Shown: positions 45,536-57,812 of the stretch, piece after piece
Numbering within the stretch: the stretch's first letter is position 1
How the letters are laid out: each line of letters begins with the position of its first letter
Origin: Stagonosporopsis chrysanthemi
Taxonomy: Eukaryota; Ascomycota; Dothideomycetes; Pleosporales; Didymellaceae
Length of the DNA stretch: 64,000 nt
Direction of reading: 5' to 3'
NCBI GenBank assembly: GCA_022560025.1
Contig: JAFISE010000075.1
Coordinates: 1-64,000, forward strand
Made by a program: the position numbers and the translations under genes
The notes under the pieces: generated by a model
The model's database searches: none
Seen by the model: the letters and a program-made list of their open reading frames with translations, nothing else
Told to the model about the DNA's origin: nothing

Positions 45536-47592
45536 ATGTCCTTCCTTAGACGTCGTTTTGGCGGCGGCGATACGTCATCAGAGCCTTCGCGCGAACCCTC
45601 CCCTGCACCCAACACCGCCGAACGACCGTCGAATCTGCGCGTTATCACTGCCGAGCAACTGCATACGCTGAAGCAGCAGGGGAAGGGTAAAAATGGCAAG
45701 AGAAAGAATGCGTGGGTCTTTGGCTTGGGCGGCGTATTCGGGCTGGTTATCGCGGCCTTCTTCGCGGGCAGCAATGATCTCATCGACCTGAAGAGCATAG
45801 AAGGCATGAATCTGGAGAGCCTGATGGAGGCCCTTCCCGCCAACTTTGTGACAAGCGCACAACAGCTGCAGGTATGGACGTGTTAAGCGTACATAGGATG
45901 AGCGCTGATTGACCAAGTTTGCCGTGTAGAAACAAGAGCGCGATGCTGTCAACTACGATTCTTTCGCTATCGGTATGCATGCGCGCCAGCAAGGCATTCG
46001 CGCCCAACACCCAGTCATCATGATTCCTGGCGTCATCTCGACAGGACTTGAGTCATGGAGCACAGAGGAGGGTGCAAGGCAATACTTCCGCAAGAGGCTC
46101 TGGGGCTCGTGGACCATGATGCGTGCTCTAGTTCTCGACAAAGCCGAATGGAAAAGGCACATCATGCTCGACAAGGATACTGGCCTCGATCCACCCGGTG
46201 TGAAGCTGCGCGCGGCACAGGGTTTCGACGCGGCAGATTTCTTCATCACGGGGTACTGGATCTGGAACAAGATCCTCGAGAACCTCGCGACTATTGGCTA
46301 TGATCCCAGCAACGCCTTCACAGCTGCCTATGATTGGCGTATGACATATCTGAATTATGAGAAGCGAGACCAGTACTTCACTCGTCTCAAGTCACACATC
46401 GAAATCGCCAACCTCGTGTCCAACAAGAAGGCCACCCTGCTCTCCCACAGTATGGGATCGCAGGTGCTGTACTACTTCCTGCACTGGGTCGAAGCCGAGG
46501 GCTACGGCAATGGCGGCGCTGATTGGGTCGAGAAGCACGTTGACAGCTGGATCAATATCTCGGGCTGTATGCTGGGTGCGTTGAAAGACATGCCTGCGGT
46601 TCTTAGCGGAGAAATGAAGGACACAGCCCAACTCAACGCTTTCGCTGTCTACGGGCTGGAGCGATTTCTATCCCGCTATGAGCGCGCTGAGATCTTCCGC
46701 GCCATGCCTGGTCTATCTTCCATGCTTCCCATAGGCGGCAACGCAGTCTGGGGAGACCACACTAGCGCGCCCGATGATGCACCAGGTCAGAGTGTATCCT
46801 ACGGCAACTTTGTTCGCTTTCGCGATCTCAACAGCACCAGCCCTTTAACAGCAAATAACCTGACAGTTGAAGAGTCGCTACCCTTCCTCTTCAAGAACGC
46901 AGAGCCGTGGTTCAAGGCCATGATTCAGAGCTCCTATTCTCATGGCGTGGCTCACACCGCCAAGGTGGTCGAAGATAACCAACGCATCCCTGCAAAATGG
47001 ATGAACCCTCTAGAGACCCGCCTGCCGCTCGCGCCAAGCCTTAAGGTATACTGTTTCTACGGAATCGGGAAAGAGACCGAACGTGCGTACTACTACCGCA
47101 CCGATGATGACCCGCTGTCAGGCCTCAACGTCACGCTAGATACGGCATACACGGCATCATCAGATGGCGAGCCAACAGGAGGCGGTGGAAATGGTGGAGT
47201 TGATCACGGCGTTGTCATGGGTGAAGGCGATGGAACTGTAAATCTGCTGAGCTCAGGCTACATGTGCGCTAAGGGGTGGAGGATGAAGCGGTACAACCCT
47301 GCAGGCGTGCAGATCAAGACATTTGAGATGAAGCACGAACCTGATCGATTCAGCCCTAGAGGTGGACCAAATACTGGTAAGTCTGGGGAATTCTGAGCAA
47401 TATGTCGCGGACTAATTTGAGACAGCGGATCATGTGGATATCTTGGGGAGCTCCTCCTTGAACGATCTTATCCTGCAGGTCGCTGGTGGAAGGGGTGAGC
47501 TGATCAATGAAACGATTCACTCTAACATCCTAAAGTACGCCGAAAAGGTCAAGATTTACGAGGAAGAGGAAGCGGGCTGGTTCGGACAGTAG
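45536..47592 (+). CDS. LRO1: phospholipid:diacylglycerol acyltransferase (LRO1-type PDAT)
   Basis: This ER enzyme of the LCAT family moves the sn-2 acyl chain of a phospholipid to diacylglycerol, making triacylglycerol independently of acyl-CoA. Exons are 45536-45871, 45930-47376 and 47426-47592 (introns 58 and 49 bp, consistent phases, 649 aa; yeast Lro1 is 661). A cytosolic basic N-terminus (GKGKNGKRKNAW) precedes a single membrane span (VFGLGGVFGLVIAAFFAG), giving a type II topology with a lumenal catalytic domain. That domain has PVIMIPGVISTGLESWS (lid/oxyanion region), YDWRMTYLNYEKRD, the nucleophile elbow LLSHSMGSQ with Ser at about 286, GEGDGTVNLLSSGYMC (catalytic Asp) and ADHVDILGSSSLNDL (catalytic His at about 597). 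Confidence 0.95.
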
Positions 47593-48545
47593 TCCCGTTC
47601 TTTCGTTTGGGCGTGATTTTTCCCGCGGCGTTGCAGTAAGATGGTGGGTAGACTGGAGGTTTTCGAGACATCTCAATGCACAGTTCCCTTTTCCTGTGAC
47701 CGCCGTCTACAAACCCACGCTCCTTGACTACGCATGGGGGTTCGTCACGCGCGTGTCGCGTGCTGTTGTACCGCTGCAACGGCTGAGCCATTTGCCGTCA
47801 GATCCCCTTCCAAATTGCCGCATGCGGTCCCATAGCAGCAGAAATCTGCATATCACAGGTTCCAGCCATGGCAACGTACTGTGCTGAAGTACTTGGCAAT
47901 CGGATGTTGGCACCGACACGTGACTACACGTGAGCTCGGAATACCCTTTCGGGCATCGATCTTCGTCTGCCCAGCATTCAAGCCCCGTCCAAGAGCCTCA
48001 AAGCCAAGACGACACCTCCACCGTCATCGACCGTTCTTTCAACAGTCCTCGTAAGCGCCGAATCATTACCCTGGAGTGATGCGATTGGTTCAAGTGTGAC
48101 TGAGAAATCAGGCCCTCCACGGATGCGTCCTGCAGGCTTCCCATTTTACGCTAATGTCCGCCTTCCCATTCCGCCGCCAAGTGTAAACTACATCCTGCCC
48201 AGGAAAGCCAACAGTCTACAAGGATCCACTATGACATGTGCTGAGAATGCTTTCCCACGCCATTCTGCCATTCTGCGAACTCCACCACTTGGCATGGGCG
48301 CTCCGATACCTAATCTCACGTACGGTTACATCTGCCAACCCAGGAAAATGGTGTGGAGAAGTGGCCCATGGAGTTACTGGGGACGGGCTGGAGAAAAGCT
48401 GGGGCGAATGGACCCACGTATATAAGCAGATGTGCCATGGCGGGTCGCAATACTGCCCTCCAGTTCTCTGTGTACTTTCAAAGGTAACACCCCAAGAGAT
48501 CGTATCGTGTGCTTGCTAAGCTTGTTGCACGCCGCGCTGCACAGC
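47593..48545. other. intergenic between PDAT and MFS transporter
   Basis: This is 0.95 kb. It should contain the PDAT 3' UTR and the promoter and 5' UTR of the MFS gene. The frame of the MFS gene is open upstream to an ATG at 48432, but that extension looks non-coding. No RNA gene or repeat is seen. Confidence 0.5.
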
Positions 48546-50741
48546 ATGTCGAAGCGAAACCCCGATATCGAGGCTACCGACCCGGATTTCTCAGTGTCTG
48601 GTAACACCAGCAAGACAGATCTCCAGTCTACCTATCACACAGAAAATGCGACAAATCTTGGTCAACAGGAACAAGGTGGCAATCAAGCATCCGTCGCTGC
48701 AAAGCTTCGCAATCCCCTCGCCGGTCTGAGCGAGCAGCAAGTCATCGCTGACGTGGACGCCTGGTGCATCGAGAAAGGCCTTACCGAGCATCAAGATGCC
48801 TTCCGCAAAGGAGCTTTGATCGCAAGAATGGGTCAGAGGGACGACGGCTTTGAGTATGTTGGTCAGCTCTCCGAGGAGGAAAGAGCCATTCTCCGCAACG
48901 AGCAGGCGCACCGCTGGTCGCAGCCCTTCATGCTGTACTTCCTCGTCGTACTGTGTGCCGGTTCTGCCATTGTGCAGGGCATGGATCAAACAGCCGTCAA
49001 TGGCGCCCAGCTGTTCTACTTTGCTGAGTTCGGCATTGAAGACGTCTGGATTCAGGGATTGTTGAACGGTGCGCCTTACTTGTGCTCAGCGCTCATCGGG
49101 TGTTGGAGTAATGCACCACTGAATTACTACTTTGGCCGCCGTGGAACCATCTTCATCTCTTGCATTATCTCGTTCATCACCGGTATTTGGATGGCTGCCG
49201 CAAACAAGTGAGTCTGGCGCGATGTCAATACATGATGAGATACTGATGGTTTTCAGCTGGGTTAATCTCCTGATTGCCCGCTTCGCGTTGGGCTTTGCTG
49301 TCGGTGCAAAGTCATCCACTACGCCTGTTTACGCTGCCGAGTCTGCGCCAAAGACCATCCGAGGCGCTTTGACAATGGTTAGTAACAGTGACAACCAGCA
49401 GTATCTCGACACTCTTTAACTTTCTTGTTAGATGTGGCAAATGTGGACTGCTTTTGGCATCATGCTGGGCTTCATCGTCTCAGTAGCATTCCAAAACACG
49501 ACCATTCTCGGAGAAGGCTCACAGTGGCGATGGATGCTGGCCAGCACTTCGATCCCCCCTCTGATCGTGTGTCTCCAAGTCTACTTCTGCCCTGAGTCGC
49601 CTCGCGTAAGTTCATATGAACGAGAGTGATCGCATCAGCACGTTTCTAATACATTTCTCAGTGGTACATGGAAAAGGGTAAATTCGACAAAGCCTTTGAC
49701 GCTCTCTGCCGCCTGCGCAACCACAAGATCCAGGCCACGCGTGACATGTACTACGCGTATAAGCTGCTCGAAGTCGAGCAAGCCGAACGCGCCGGCAAGT
49801 CACTCTGGAAGGAGTTCTTCTTCGTGCGCCGCAACCGCCGTGCCGCACAGTCATCTTTCTTCGTCATGTTCATGCAGCAGTTCTGCGGAGTACGTATCTA
49901 GCCATGTACTCCCACTCGCGCTATCCAACTAACCAATCACCAGGTCAACGTAATTGCGTACTACTCTTCCTCCATCTTCGAACAAGCAGGCTTCTCCCGT
50001 TCCGAAGCCCTCCTTACCAGCATGGGCACAGGCATTACCAACTTCCTCTTCGCCATCCCGGCAATCTACACTATCGACACCTTCGGGCGTCGCAACCTCC
50101 TCCTCACCACCTTCCCGCTCATGGGACTCTGCCTCCTCTGGTGCGGCATGTCCTTTTACCTGCCCGAGAGACAAGTTGATGGTGAAGACCGCCCCACACC
50201 GCAGCGCCTCGGCTCCATCGCAGCTGCAATCTACACCTTCATGGCCGTGTACTCCCCTGGCGAGGGTCCAGTACCCTTTACCTATTCCGCCGAGGCATTC
50301 CCGCTCCACCTCCGTGACATCGGCATGTCCTTCGCGACCGCCACATGCTGGGGCTTCAACTTCATCCTCTCACTAACCTGGCCCGCGCTCGTCGAAGCCT
50401 TCACCGAGCAAGGTGCGTTTGGGTGGTATGCCGCATGGAACTTTTTTGGCTGGATATACTGCTACTTCCTGCTGCCCGAGACCAAGAACCTTACGCTCGA
50501 GGAATTAGACACAGTGTTTGCGGTAGGTAACCGCGAATTTGCGGGTTATTACACCAAGAAGCTGCCGTGGTATCTGAAGAAGACTGTGATGAGGAGCAAT
50601 GTAGAGCCGTTTCCGCAGCTCTTTGATTTACACGACGATCCGATTCCTGAGGGTGCGATCAGGGGTGGAACGGATAAGCAGTTTGGGAATGAGAAGGCTA
50701 TCCCGCCAGATGTTGGTGCGGTGGGTGGTGTCATGTCGTAA
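48546..50741 (+). CDS. MFS sugar porter, inositol-transporter-like
   Basis: This is a 12-span plasma-membrane transporter of the sugar porter family, probably proton-coupled; the substrate (myo-inositol or a hexose) is inferred by resemblance only. Exons are 48546-49207, 49257-49377, 49432-49605, 49662-49889 and 49944-50741 (introns 49-56 bp, all phases agree, 660 aa). An unusually long cytosolic N-terminus of about 135 residues includes EEERAILRNEQAHRWSQPFM just before span 1. Sugar-porter hallmarks are QGMDQTAVNGAQLFY, NYYFGRRGTIFIS, PVYAAESAPKTIRGAL, CPESPRWYMEKGKFDKAF, YTIDTFGRRNLL and the C-terminal LLPETKNLTLEELDTVF. The long N-terminus and conserved AFRKGALIAR region are typical of the fungal inositol-transporter-like subgroup. 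Confidence 0.92.
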
Positions 50742-52678
50742 AAGACTTGATTGTAATGGGGACGCAGTAGTGCTCTTGAAGAGGAAATGGGTATACGAGT
50801 GGTGACGCGGGATTTAGCTAGATACCCTGCACTCTGCAATAGTGATAATACAACTCATGAAGATAACGAAACGGGCATGTTTGAATGAGAGTGTTGATCG
50901 TGACTGGACGCTTGTGCTCGTGATTATCTAAGCTAGGCTGTTGAGCGCGTCGCCGGTGACGTTCAAATCTGACGCAAATTTTATCAAACATGTCTCCCTA
51001 CGCCACGCTCAATAACCACCGATACTGACACCAATCTCTTGGACATCTTGGAAATATTGTCACGCGTGTAACTGCACTGCCACTGTAGAAACGCTGCATG
51101 TACATTGCAGCTATGAAGTACTCGTAAGATCTTTGACTATGTTTCACGAACAAAAAATGCCAGTGCACTCGTCCGACCACTATGCGAAATACATAGGCTC
51201 TTTGTAAAGGCTTTCGTTGGAGCTGAGTATCCGGGGTACTCTGTTCATTAACAGCGACGACGCTGCATAAGTGCTGCGGCAGTAAAGAGACACGCATCGT
51301 GGTGGCAACGCCGTTGCAGCCTTTCTGACAAGCTTATAGTGAAACTATAGAATCTCGAAGACTACAATTTGTTGTTTTACTTGTAGAAACAGCCCCAAGT
51401 TAGCTGGAAACCCCATTATATATCTGGCATGGAGGCTTCATCGACACCACAAGTGGTTATGATTTACTACCTTCTGCGCAACATGTCACGCAGTCCAACC
51501 TTGAGTAAGCGAAGTCGTACACCTTTGAGAGGCCAAGTTGGTTGAACACGACTTTACCCCTCAGCCACTCAATCTGTATGCCACGTGGATATGTAGCGCG
51601 CATGTCAGACCACGAGAGCACCTCCCAGGTCCGTTTCGAAAGCGGTAATCGACGATATGAGCCAACCACGACTCGAACAAGACCTGCAGAAGGTCACGGT
51701 ATGGAGGCATGCGTAGAAGCAAGCATCAAAACACACACCAGGGTTGTTACATTGCTTCGTTCTTCCGGCGCCTCCTTGAATATTCTTCGCGCCAATCTGC
51801 ACCTTCCACGGCTTCTGTAGCTCGGGAATACACTCCTCTCTGGTTTTGGGACGCCTGTTCGATATTGGACGCGACATTTTAGACACCGCAGCTTACAGCG
51901 TAGTCAACGTATCCTCGACTGACCGGCTACGGTGATTCGCAGTACTGTAACGAAGGGCGGTTGCTAGCTTCCGAGCATTTCAACATTCCTTTGATCAGCA
52001 GGTAAGTATGATGCAGGTCCAACGCTGATCGTCTTGTAGTCAATTCGGTCGTACCTGACTTTGTACGCTATACACACAGATATCCGTGCTAAGAAGGCGG
52101 CATCCTCCTCTTTAGCCGTGTAAGCGGCCTGCAGCCAATATAGAAATTGATGCAGGACCGCTCGCTTCTGTACCTTGTTCGGACTTGTCGCATGGTCACC
52201 TTTCGGTAAGCAACATAGACCCTGGGCCATCAGCACATGGCTGACCGCCATTGGTAGCCTGATTGTTCTTTGTGGCCATGAAAGGGTTGGAGGCAATCGA
52301 TTGCCACCTTGGCATGTTGGAGCCCCTGCGCGATTATCTGGCGCCAGTTTGATTGTCTGTGCCGAGTTGTGGAGTCGCGCGCCCCAGCCCATCCCCGCAT
52401 TCGAGCAACCCTCATCTCGAGATGACAGTTCAGTCGCCCTGGGGCTAAGGGAGGCGAACTCTCAGAGCAATATATTTGCGGGAGGGCGTCTGCCTATGCT
52501 TACTATTGCCTGCTGTGCAAGTTACCATCTGATTCTACTTGAACAAAAGAAACAGCCTTCATACCGCGTCCGATTCTGCATCTTGGTTGTTTGTTTCGAT
52601 ATCGTGGCTGCGCGCTTGCCTACGCCAGAACACTCGATTGCATCTTCCTCCGGCCGTTGTGTTGCGGGTCCACCAATC
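50742..52678. other. 1.9-kb intergenic region
   Basis: This region lies between the MFS transporter and the Zn2Cys6 factor, both on the plus strand. No coding frame with domain or compositional support is present. The Zn2Cys6 gene's frame is open upstream to 52175, but the extension lacks coding character, so this is taken as its promoter and 5' UTR. Confidence 0.45.
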
Positions 52679-54970
52679 ATGGCCGGACTCACGCCTTCTC
52701 CAGACATTAGTCCCGTGTCAGCAGCAACCACCAATGGTCTCTTCCCGCGAGACTCCTTCTGTCTTAATCTTTCCACTTTGCCGGACGCGAGCGGCTTCAT
52801 GCTCAAGTCTGCACTGCGATCTCCTCATCTTCTAGAGTCTCCGAATGGCCTTTTCTTTGGTGGTGGTGGTCTGAATTCATACCGGAAGCGCCCCCGCAAC
52901 ATGTCTCAATCTTCTGGCACCGATCGTGAGATGTCCACAAACGGCACACCGCCCGCAACGAACCACGCTGGAACCACCGCCCCCACCAGTATTAACTCCA
53001 ACGGCACAAGCAGCGAACACCGACCTTCGAACAAGAAGCGCCCCAGCACTGACACAATCGACTATCCAAGACGACGAGCTACTATCGCGGTACTGCAATA
53101 CGTTTCTCTGTACCTGGTACCGGCTAACAGTATTAGTGCGAAATATGCCGGTCCAGGAAATCACGGTGCGATGGCACAAGACCAAAGTGCAGGCTTTGTA
53201 CAGAGCTCAACGCAGAATGCATTTACAGAGAACCAGGAATCAAGCTGGACGCAGGCGACAAGCTGATATTGGAACATCTCAACCGAATTGAAGGCCTTTT
53301 GCAGACGAACCTTGCCAGTACCTTCTCCCTGGCTACCCATTCACCAACTACGAGCAACGCCACGAGTGAGGACTACCTCGGACGCAGCAACGGCCATATG
53401 CCCAACCTAGGAATGGTCCAGCCAATCAACGGCATTGGTACGTGGACCAACCACCCTTCCAACATCTCGACCATGCCAAAGACGCACAACACTGCCGCCC
53501 TGAATCTGCTGTCTTCCCCTATGATTCGAGAATTGGTCTCCCGCCCGTATGATCCGAAGATCCTGCTTCAGCTGGAGATGAGCCGGGAGCCGGTCAGCCT
53601 TAGTACATCATCCCGAGGATTGGACCTCTCCAACACTGGCCCGTATGTTCAGGCGTACTTCGAGCGTGTGAACGTCTTCTACGCATGCGTGAACCCGTAC
53701 AATTGGAGCAGCTACTACCAGACTGCGCTTGCACATGGTTTTCGTGGTGGGCCAGAAAGTTGCATAGTGCTTCTAGTGCTCGCACTTGGTCACGCTGGTA
53801 GCACTGGAAGCATAACCTTACAAAATCCTGAGAAGGAGCCTCCCGGTCTGCCGTACTTTGCTGCAGCATGGGAGCTACTCCCTAGTGTCATGACAAGGAA
53901 CAACATGGTGGCTGCGCAATGCCAGATACTGGCTGCCGCCTACCTAGTATATCTGGTACGACCTGTCGAAGCTTGGAATGTTCTATCAGGCGCTAGCATG
54001 AAGCTGCAGCTGCTTCTCAGCGCCCCGGGCAGAGTATCGCCAGCTGAAGAAGAGCTAGGCAGGAGAGTATACTGGAATGCGGTGATGATTGAAAGGTGAG
54101 GAAGCCCGCTATGACATTTACATGCACTGACAGTCATGCAGCGATCTACTCGCCGAGCTCGACCTGCCACACTCCGGTATCTCGCAATTCGAGGAAGGAT
54201 TTTCTTTGCCTACCGGCTTTGAAGACATGGGTACGGAGGCAGTCGGCCGAGATGAACTGTGGTACTTCCTCGCTGAGATTGCTCTCCGAAGACTCCTCAA
54301 CCGGGTGAGCTCAATGCTCTACATCCGCACCACACCATACTCAAAAGGCCCTGCTGCCACATCCATTGCTCAGCTGGACCCTCTCGTGGTCGAATTAGAC
54401 TTCCAGCTGAACCAGTGGTACGCGGGCTTGCCGCCTGCAATGCAATTCCCGCTTGACCGAGTACCCCTGCAGAATCCGGTACAGACTGTGTTGAGATTAC
54501 GCTACTTCGCCTGCCGAACAATAATCTTCCGACCTTATGTATTGCTTGTGCTGCAGGATGAGAGCCTGGCATTGGATTCAAGCGTACAAGATAATTGTCA
54601 CAAGTGCTTAGAGGCATGCGTACGCCAGCTGGAGTACATCACCGCGCACCATGCTGGTCATCTGCCCTATCTCTTCCAAGGAGCACTCTCGTAAGTTTTC
54701 TCCTCGCAAGTTCGGTTTTTTTGTTGCTAATGCATTCTAAGTATTGTCTCGCAAACACTTCTCATCATGGGCGCAACAATGACCCAGTCACTATCGCAAC
54801 TCCTTCCTCCGCCAGCGACCATGGATGACATTATCAACAACGTTGTCTTGGAAATAGACCGCTATGCACACCTCGCACCCAGTATCCAACTCTCCGCTGA
54901 GCTTGTTCGCGAAGCGGAAGGCAAGCGACAGATGTGGCTTCGCACTGCCGGACTCAAGTTCGATGCTTGA
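52679..54970 (+). CDS. Zn2Cys6 fungal-specific transcription factor
   Basis: This is a nuclear DNA-binding regulator with a binuclear zinc cluster and the fungal-specific TF domain; its targets are unknown. Exons are 52679-53089, 53137-54095, 54142-54690 and 54742-54970 (introns 46-51 bp, phases consistent, 715 aa). The zinc cluster, residues 138-167, has all six Cys: CEICRSRKSRCDGTRPKC then LCTELNAECIY, followed by a linker and a short dimerisation helix (LILEHLNRIEGLL). The middle-homology region includes YVQAYFERVNVFYACVNPYN and LSGASMKLQLLLSAPGR; RLRYFACRTIIFRPYVLLVL lies further on. The cluster sits 137 residues in, behind a Ser/Thr-rich N-terminus ending in basic RRRATIA. The first intron ends exactly at the first cluster Cys, with two AGs 6 nt apart. 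Confidence 0.93.
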
Positions 54971-56078
54971 TAGACGACGCCCAAAAGCAAGACATCTATA
55001 AAGTTACAACGGATTACATATCGACATGCGAGGGACTCCAGTCGGCACCGATCACTCGGTCAACGAAGTAAACACATGACACTTCTGGTGTGATCCTGTA
55101 TATAGCCGATTCGAATGATCCAGCCGGAAGTCCGAACACGACATCACACCGCCCAAGAAAATTTCAGTCTCGTCACAATCGCGTTAATGCAGGTGACGAT
55201 GCATGGAATGCTTCACCTCACAAGGAGGACTGAATAGGTGCCTGGCGGACCATGCTGTCGGCGTCGTTCAAATTTCCACCGGATAATAGATGTTGTACCT
55301 CTGCCACAACCTCGCAGGGTATTTACTAATCGTACAGCGGTCATGGAGAGAGACAGGTGCGAGTCATGAGGGACGATTGGCAATATGTCAGAAGAAAATA
55401 CAGGCGTGCATGATAATGGGCCTAGAGTTAGTGTCATCCAGTGGGGCAGGAAGTCAGCCTGATGTGGAGCGGTGGGGATTTAGCAACAGTTTGCGACACA
55501 GCATTGTAGCACAAGATGTCTGATACTCGCTCAAAGAGTGTTCCACTCCATCAACGACTTAAGATATTAAAAACTAGTCACTCTTCATACTGAAGCCTTG
55601 TTTGGAAAATGTTTCAACGCACTTCATTTGCACTCCTTCCACAACACCGGCTCATTGCTCACTCCGCACAGCCCTTTGCCCCAGCGCAAGACTCAGGCCA
55701 GTTCAATATCCAGATATTACAGCAGTACTTGACTGCATTGCCGAGCAAGGCCAGCAAGGGTCAGGGGTGTTGTGTATGCACCCCATATTATCAACTTTGA
55801 TTTACCCGGATCCACATGTCGGGGTATCGTGCAGAGCCGATCCTAGCCCGGGACACAAGTGCCACTGCGAAGCGCAGGAAGCGCGTGCAAGGTACGGAGC
55901 GTATCGCCGAGGTGCAGTAAGATATCGACTATAAGGGATGGCGTATGCTGGGCGGGCGCGAGATGCTTGTTCCGGAGCGCGTGGCTGGTCGCGTGATGTC
56001 CCGCACGGTACCCGAAGGCGGAGTGGACGGTGAACGGACGCACCAAGCTCAATACAGAAAGTCAGAGGTATTGGACTC
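54971..56078. other. 1.1-kb convergent intergenic region
   Basis: This lies between the 3' ends of the Zn2Cys6 gene (plus) and the AlkB-like gene (minus). The short open frames here lack domains. It should hold two 3' UTRs and terminators. No RNA gene is seen. Confidence 0.5.
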
Positions 56079-57511
56079 TCAGGTGACGGCTGCGGCGTGT
56101 TTGTCCTCCGCTGGTGCCTGCTGCTTGTCTCTGACCAGCCTCTCGTGATCAGCCCGCGCCCGCGCGGCCCACGGTGGCTCGCCGTCGTCGTCGAACTCGG
56201 CCCACTGAAAGAACGAGCAGCCGTCCTGTCCCGGGACGTAGTTGGCGTGGCACATCCACATGTAGCGTCCGCGCGACTCCTTCTTCCTCGTTGCACAGCG
56301 CAGCACGGTGGGGACGCCGCACTTGCACTTGGGTGTGTAGCGTGGGTGCAGGCTGTCTTTGTAGCAGCGATAGGTGATATTGAGCCGCTTGTTCTTGGCC
56401 AGAGGATGTGGATCGATTGCTTGCGCGGGCGCGATGGAGTGTTTCCACTCTTCTTGCATTTCGGCGTGCATGACAAGAAGCGAGTTGTGGGGAAGGTGGA
56501 TTGAGATCTGGCCTTGAGCGTCTGCTAGAGAGCCGTCGTCTTTGCGGTACTTGTTGTCTTCGGCGTGGATCTTGCGGACGCGGAATTCGCGAGCGACTCC
56601 CAGACTCAGGCTGCCGATGATGGCTCGTGGGCCGATGTAGGTAAGTTGGTCAGAGTGGTAGCCAACATGTTCCTGCGGTCCATCGTAACAGTTGACAAAT
56701 GCCGTGTTTGCCCTCCACGGGTACGGCGACTGGTACTTGAGTTTCTTGCTGTTGGGGTGGAAATCTCGGATTCTGCGCTGTATTTCGCGATTGACGGCTT
56801 CTTCAACCTGGGGGACTGCGGTGAGCATTTCTGGAAGGCTTTGTTGAACATTCTACAACATGTAAGTATTTGTCAATGTCACAAGTAGAGTTGAATTCTT
56901 ACCTCCGCTTTGCGACCATCATAAATGTACTGAGTTTGCTGCTCCTCGGCATCATCAAGGGAATTGACATAGAAGCAGAACGTATGAGCGCTTCTTACTA
57001 CGCGATCGAACATCTGAAACTCGGTACTCTGATAGGTCGGCGTCTCATCCAGCAATTGCTGCAACATTGCATTCGCTTGCTGGGGAGGAAGGAAATTGTG
57101 GATAATGGAGCATGGTGTGTGCTGCTCAATGTCGTCTGGACTGTACAGATACAGGGTTTTGCCTTTCTTGACCAGGGATTTCTTCGAGGATCCACTGCCA
57201 TCGGAGTTCAGACGGTACAGTGTGAGCGAGGATTGATAGCCAACAGCGGCATTTGTGCCCCTTTTTCTTGGAGACGCGAATGTCTTTTGCTCAAGGCAGG
57301 TCGATGCTTGCTCTACAAATCCATCGGAAGCCAGAAGCGCCTCAAGTAACGTCGTCTCGTCAACAGCTGGATGCAGCGAAGCCAAGAGAGCCAGCTTGAA
57401 ATCTGTAGACTCCTCTTCTTGTTCTGGTGTTGAAGTGTGCGTTGACAGTGGCGGTATAGGTTTGTGCGGTGCTTCGATCCGCTTCCTCTTCCGCGACACA
57501 AAGGCATCCAT
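56079..57511 (-). CDS. CUE-AlkB-GRF protein, AlkB-family 2OG-Fe(II) dioxygenase
   Basis: This is a predicted nucleic-acid demethylase that oxidatively removes alkyl groups using 2-oxoglutarate and Fe(II). Exons are 56903-57511 and 56079-56852 with a 50-bp phase-0 intron; the product is 460 aa. The order is: basic N-terminus (RKRKRIEAPHKP, NLS-like); CUE-like ubiquitin-binding helices at about 37-75 (FKLALLASLHPAVDETTLLE); AlkB core from about 120 (SIIHNFLPPQQANAMLQQLL, NTAFVNCYDGPQEHVGYHSD with the H-x-D iron ligands, LLVMHAEMQEEWKHSI with the distal His, KRLNITYR with the 2OG-binding Arg); and a C-terminal GRF-type zinc finger (KCKCGVPTVLRCATRKKESR, YMWMCHANYVPGQDGCSFFQ). The finger probably binds single-stranded nucleic acid. 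It is divergent from PEX7. The product resembles ALKBH2/3-type repair enzymes, but DNA versus RNA substrate is not decidable. Confidence 0.9.
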
Positions 57512-57812
57512 GTTTCGTCTTGATCAAATCCGTGTCGCGCATATTTTCGATAGCTAGGCAGAAGTAGCTGGATAGTCTTGGAGGACGCGCCGCTTCAGCG
57601 CGGTGTCACGTGCACACTTAAGTCGGCGCATGCAACCCCGCTAGAAGCCTGCCTCGGCCATTCGTCACTGATCATCACCAACCATGTCGCCGTACACCAC
57701 CTGCTCGAGATCCATGCGAGCGACGATGCTCTACAGAGTCTTTTCCATACACAAAACATAACAAGCAGAAGTCTGCCAGTTGGCGATTTTGTACAAATAA
57801 ACCAACATCACC
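57512..57812. promoter_or_regulatory. AlkB/PEX7 divergent promoter
   Basis: This 301-bp head-to-head region contains the 5' UTRs of both genes and probably a shared promoter. Confidence 0.5.

Noticed and set aside
45163..45843. Minus-strand 226-codon frame
   Set aside because: It spans the NAA30/PDAT promoter and is antisense to PDAT exon 1; Arg/Ser/Pro-rich shadow.
52175..52678. In-frame 5' extension of the Zn2Cys6 gene
   Set aside because: The extension is Trp/Cys/Ser-rich with no coding character. The ATG at 52679 has a good context and precedes a typical Ser/Thr-rich N-terminus.
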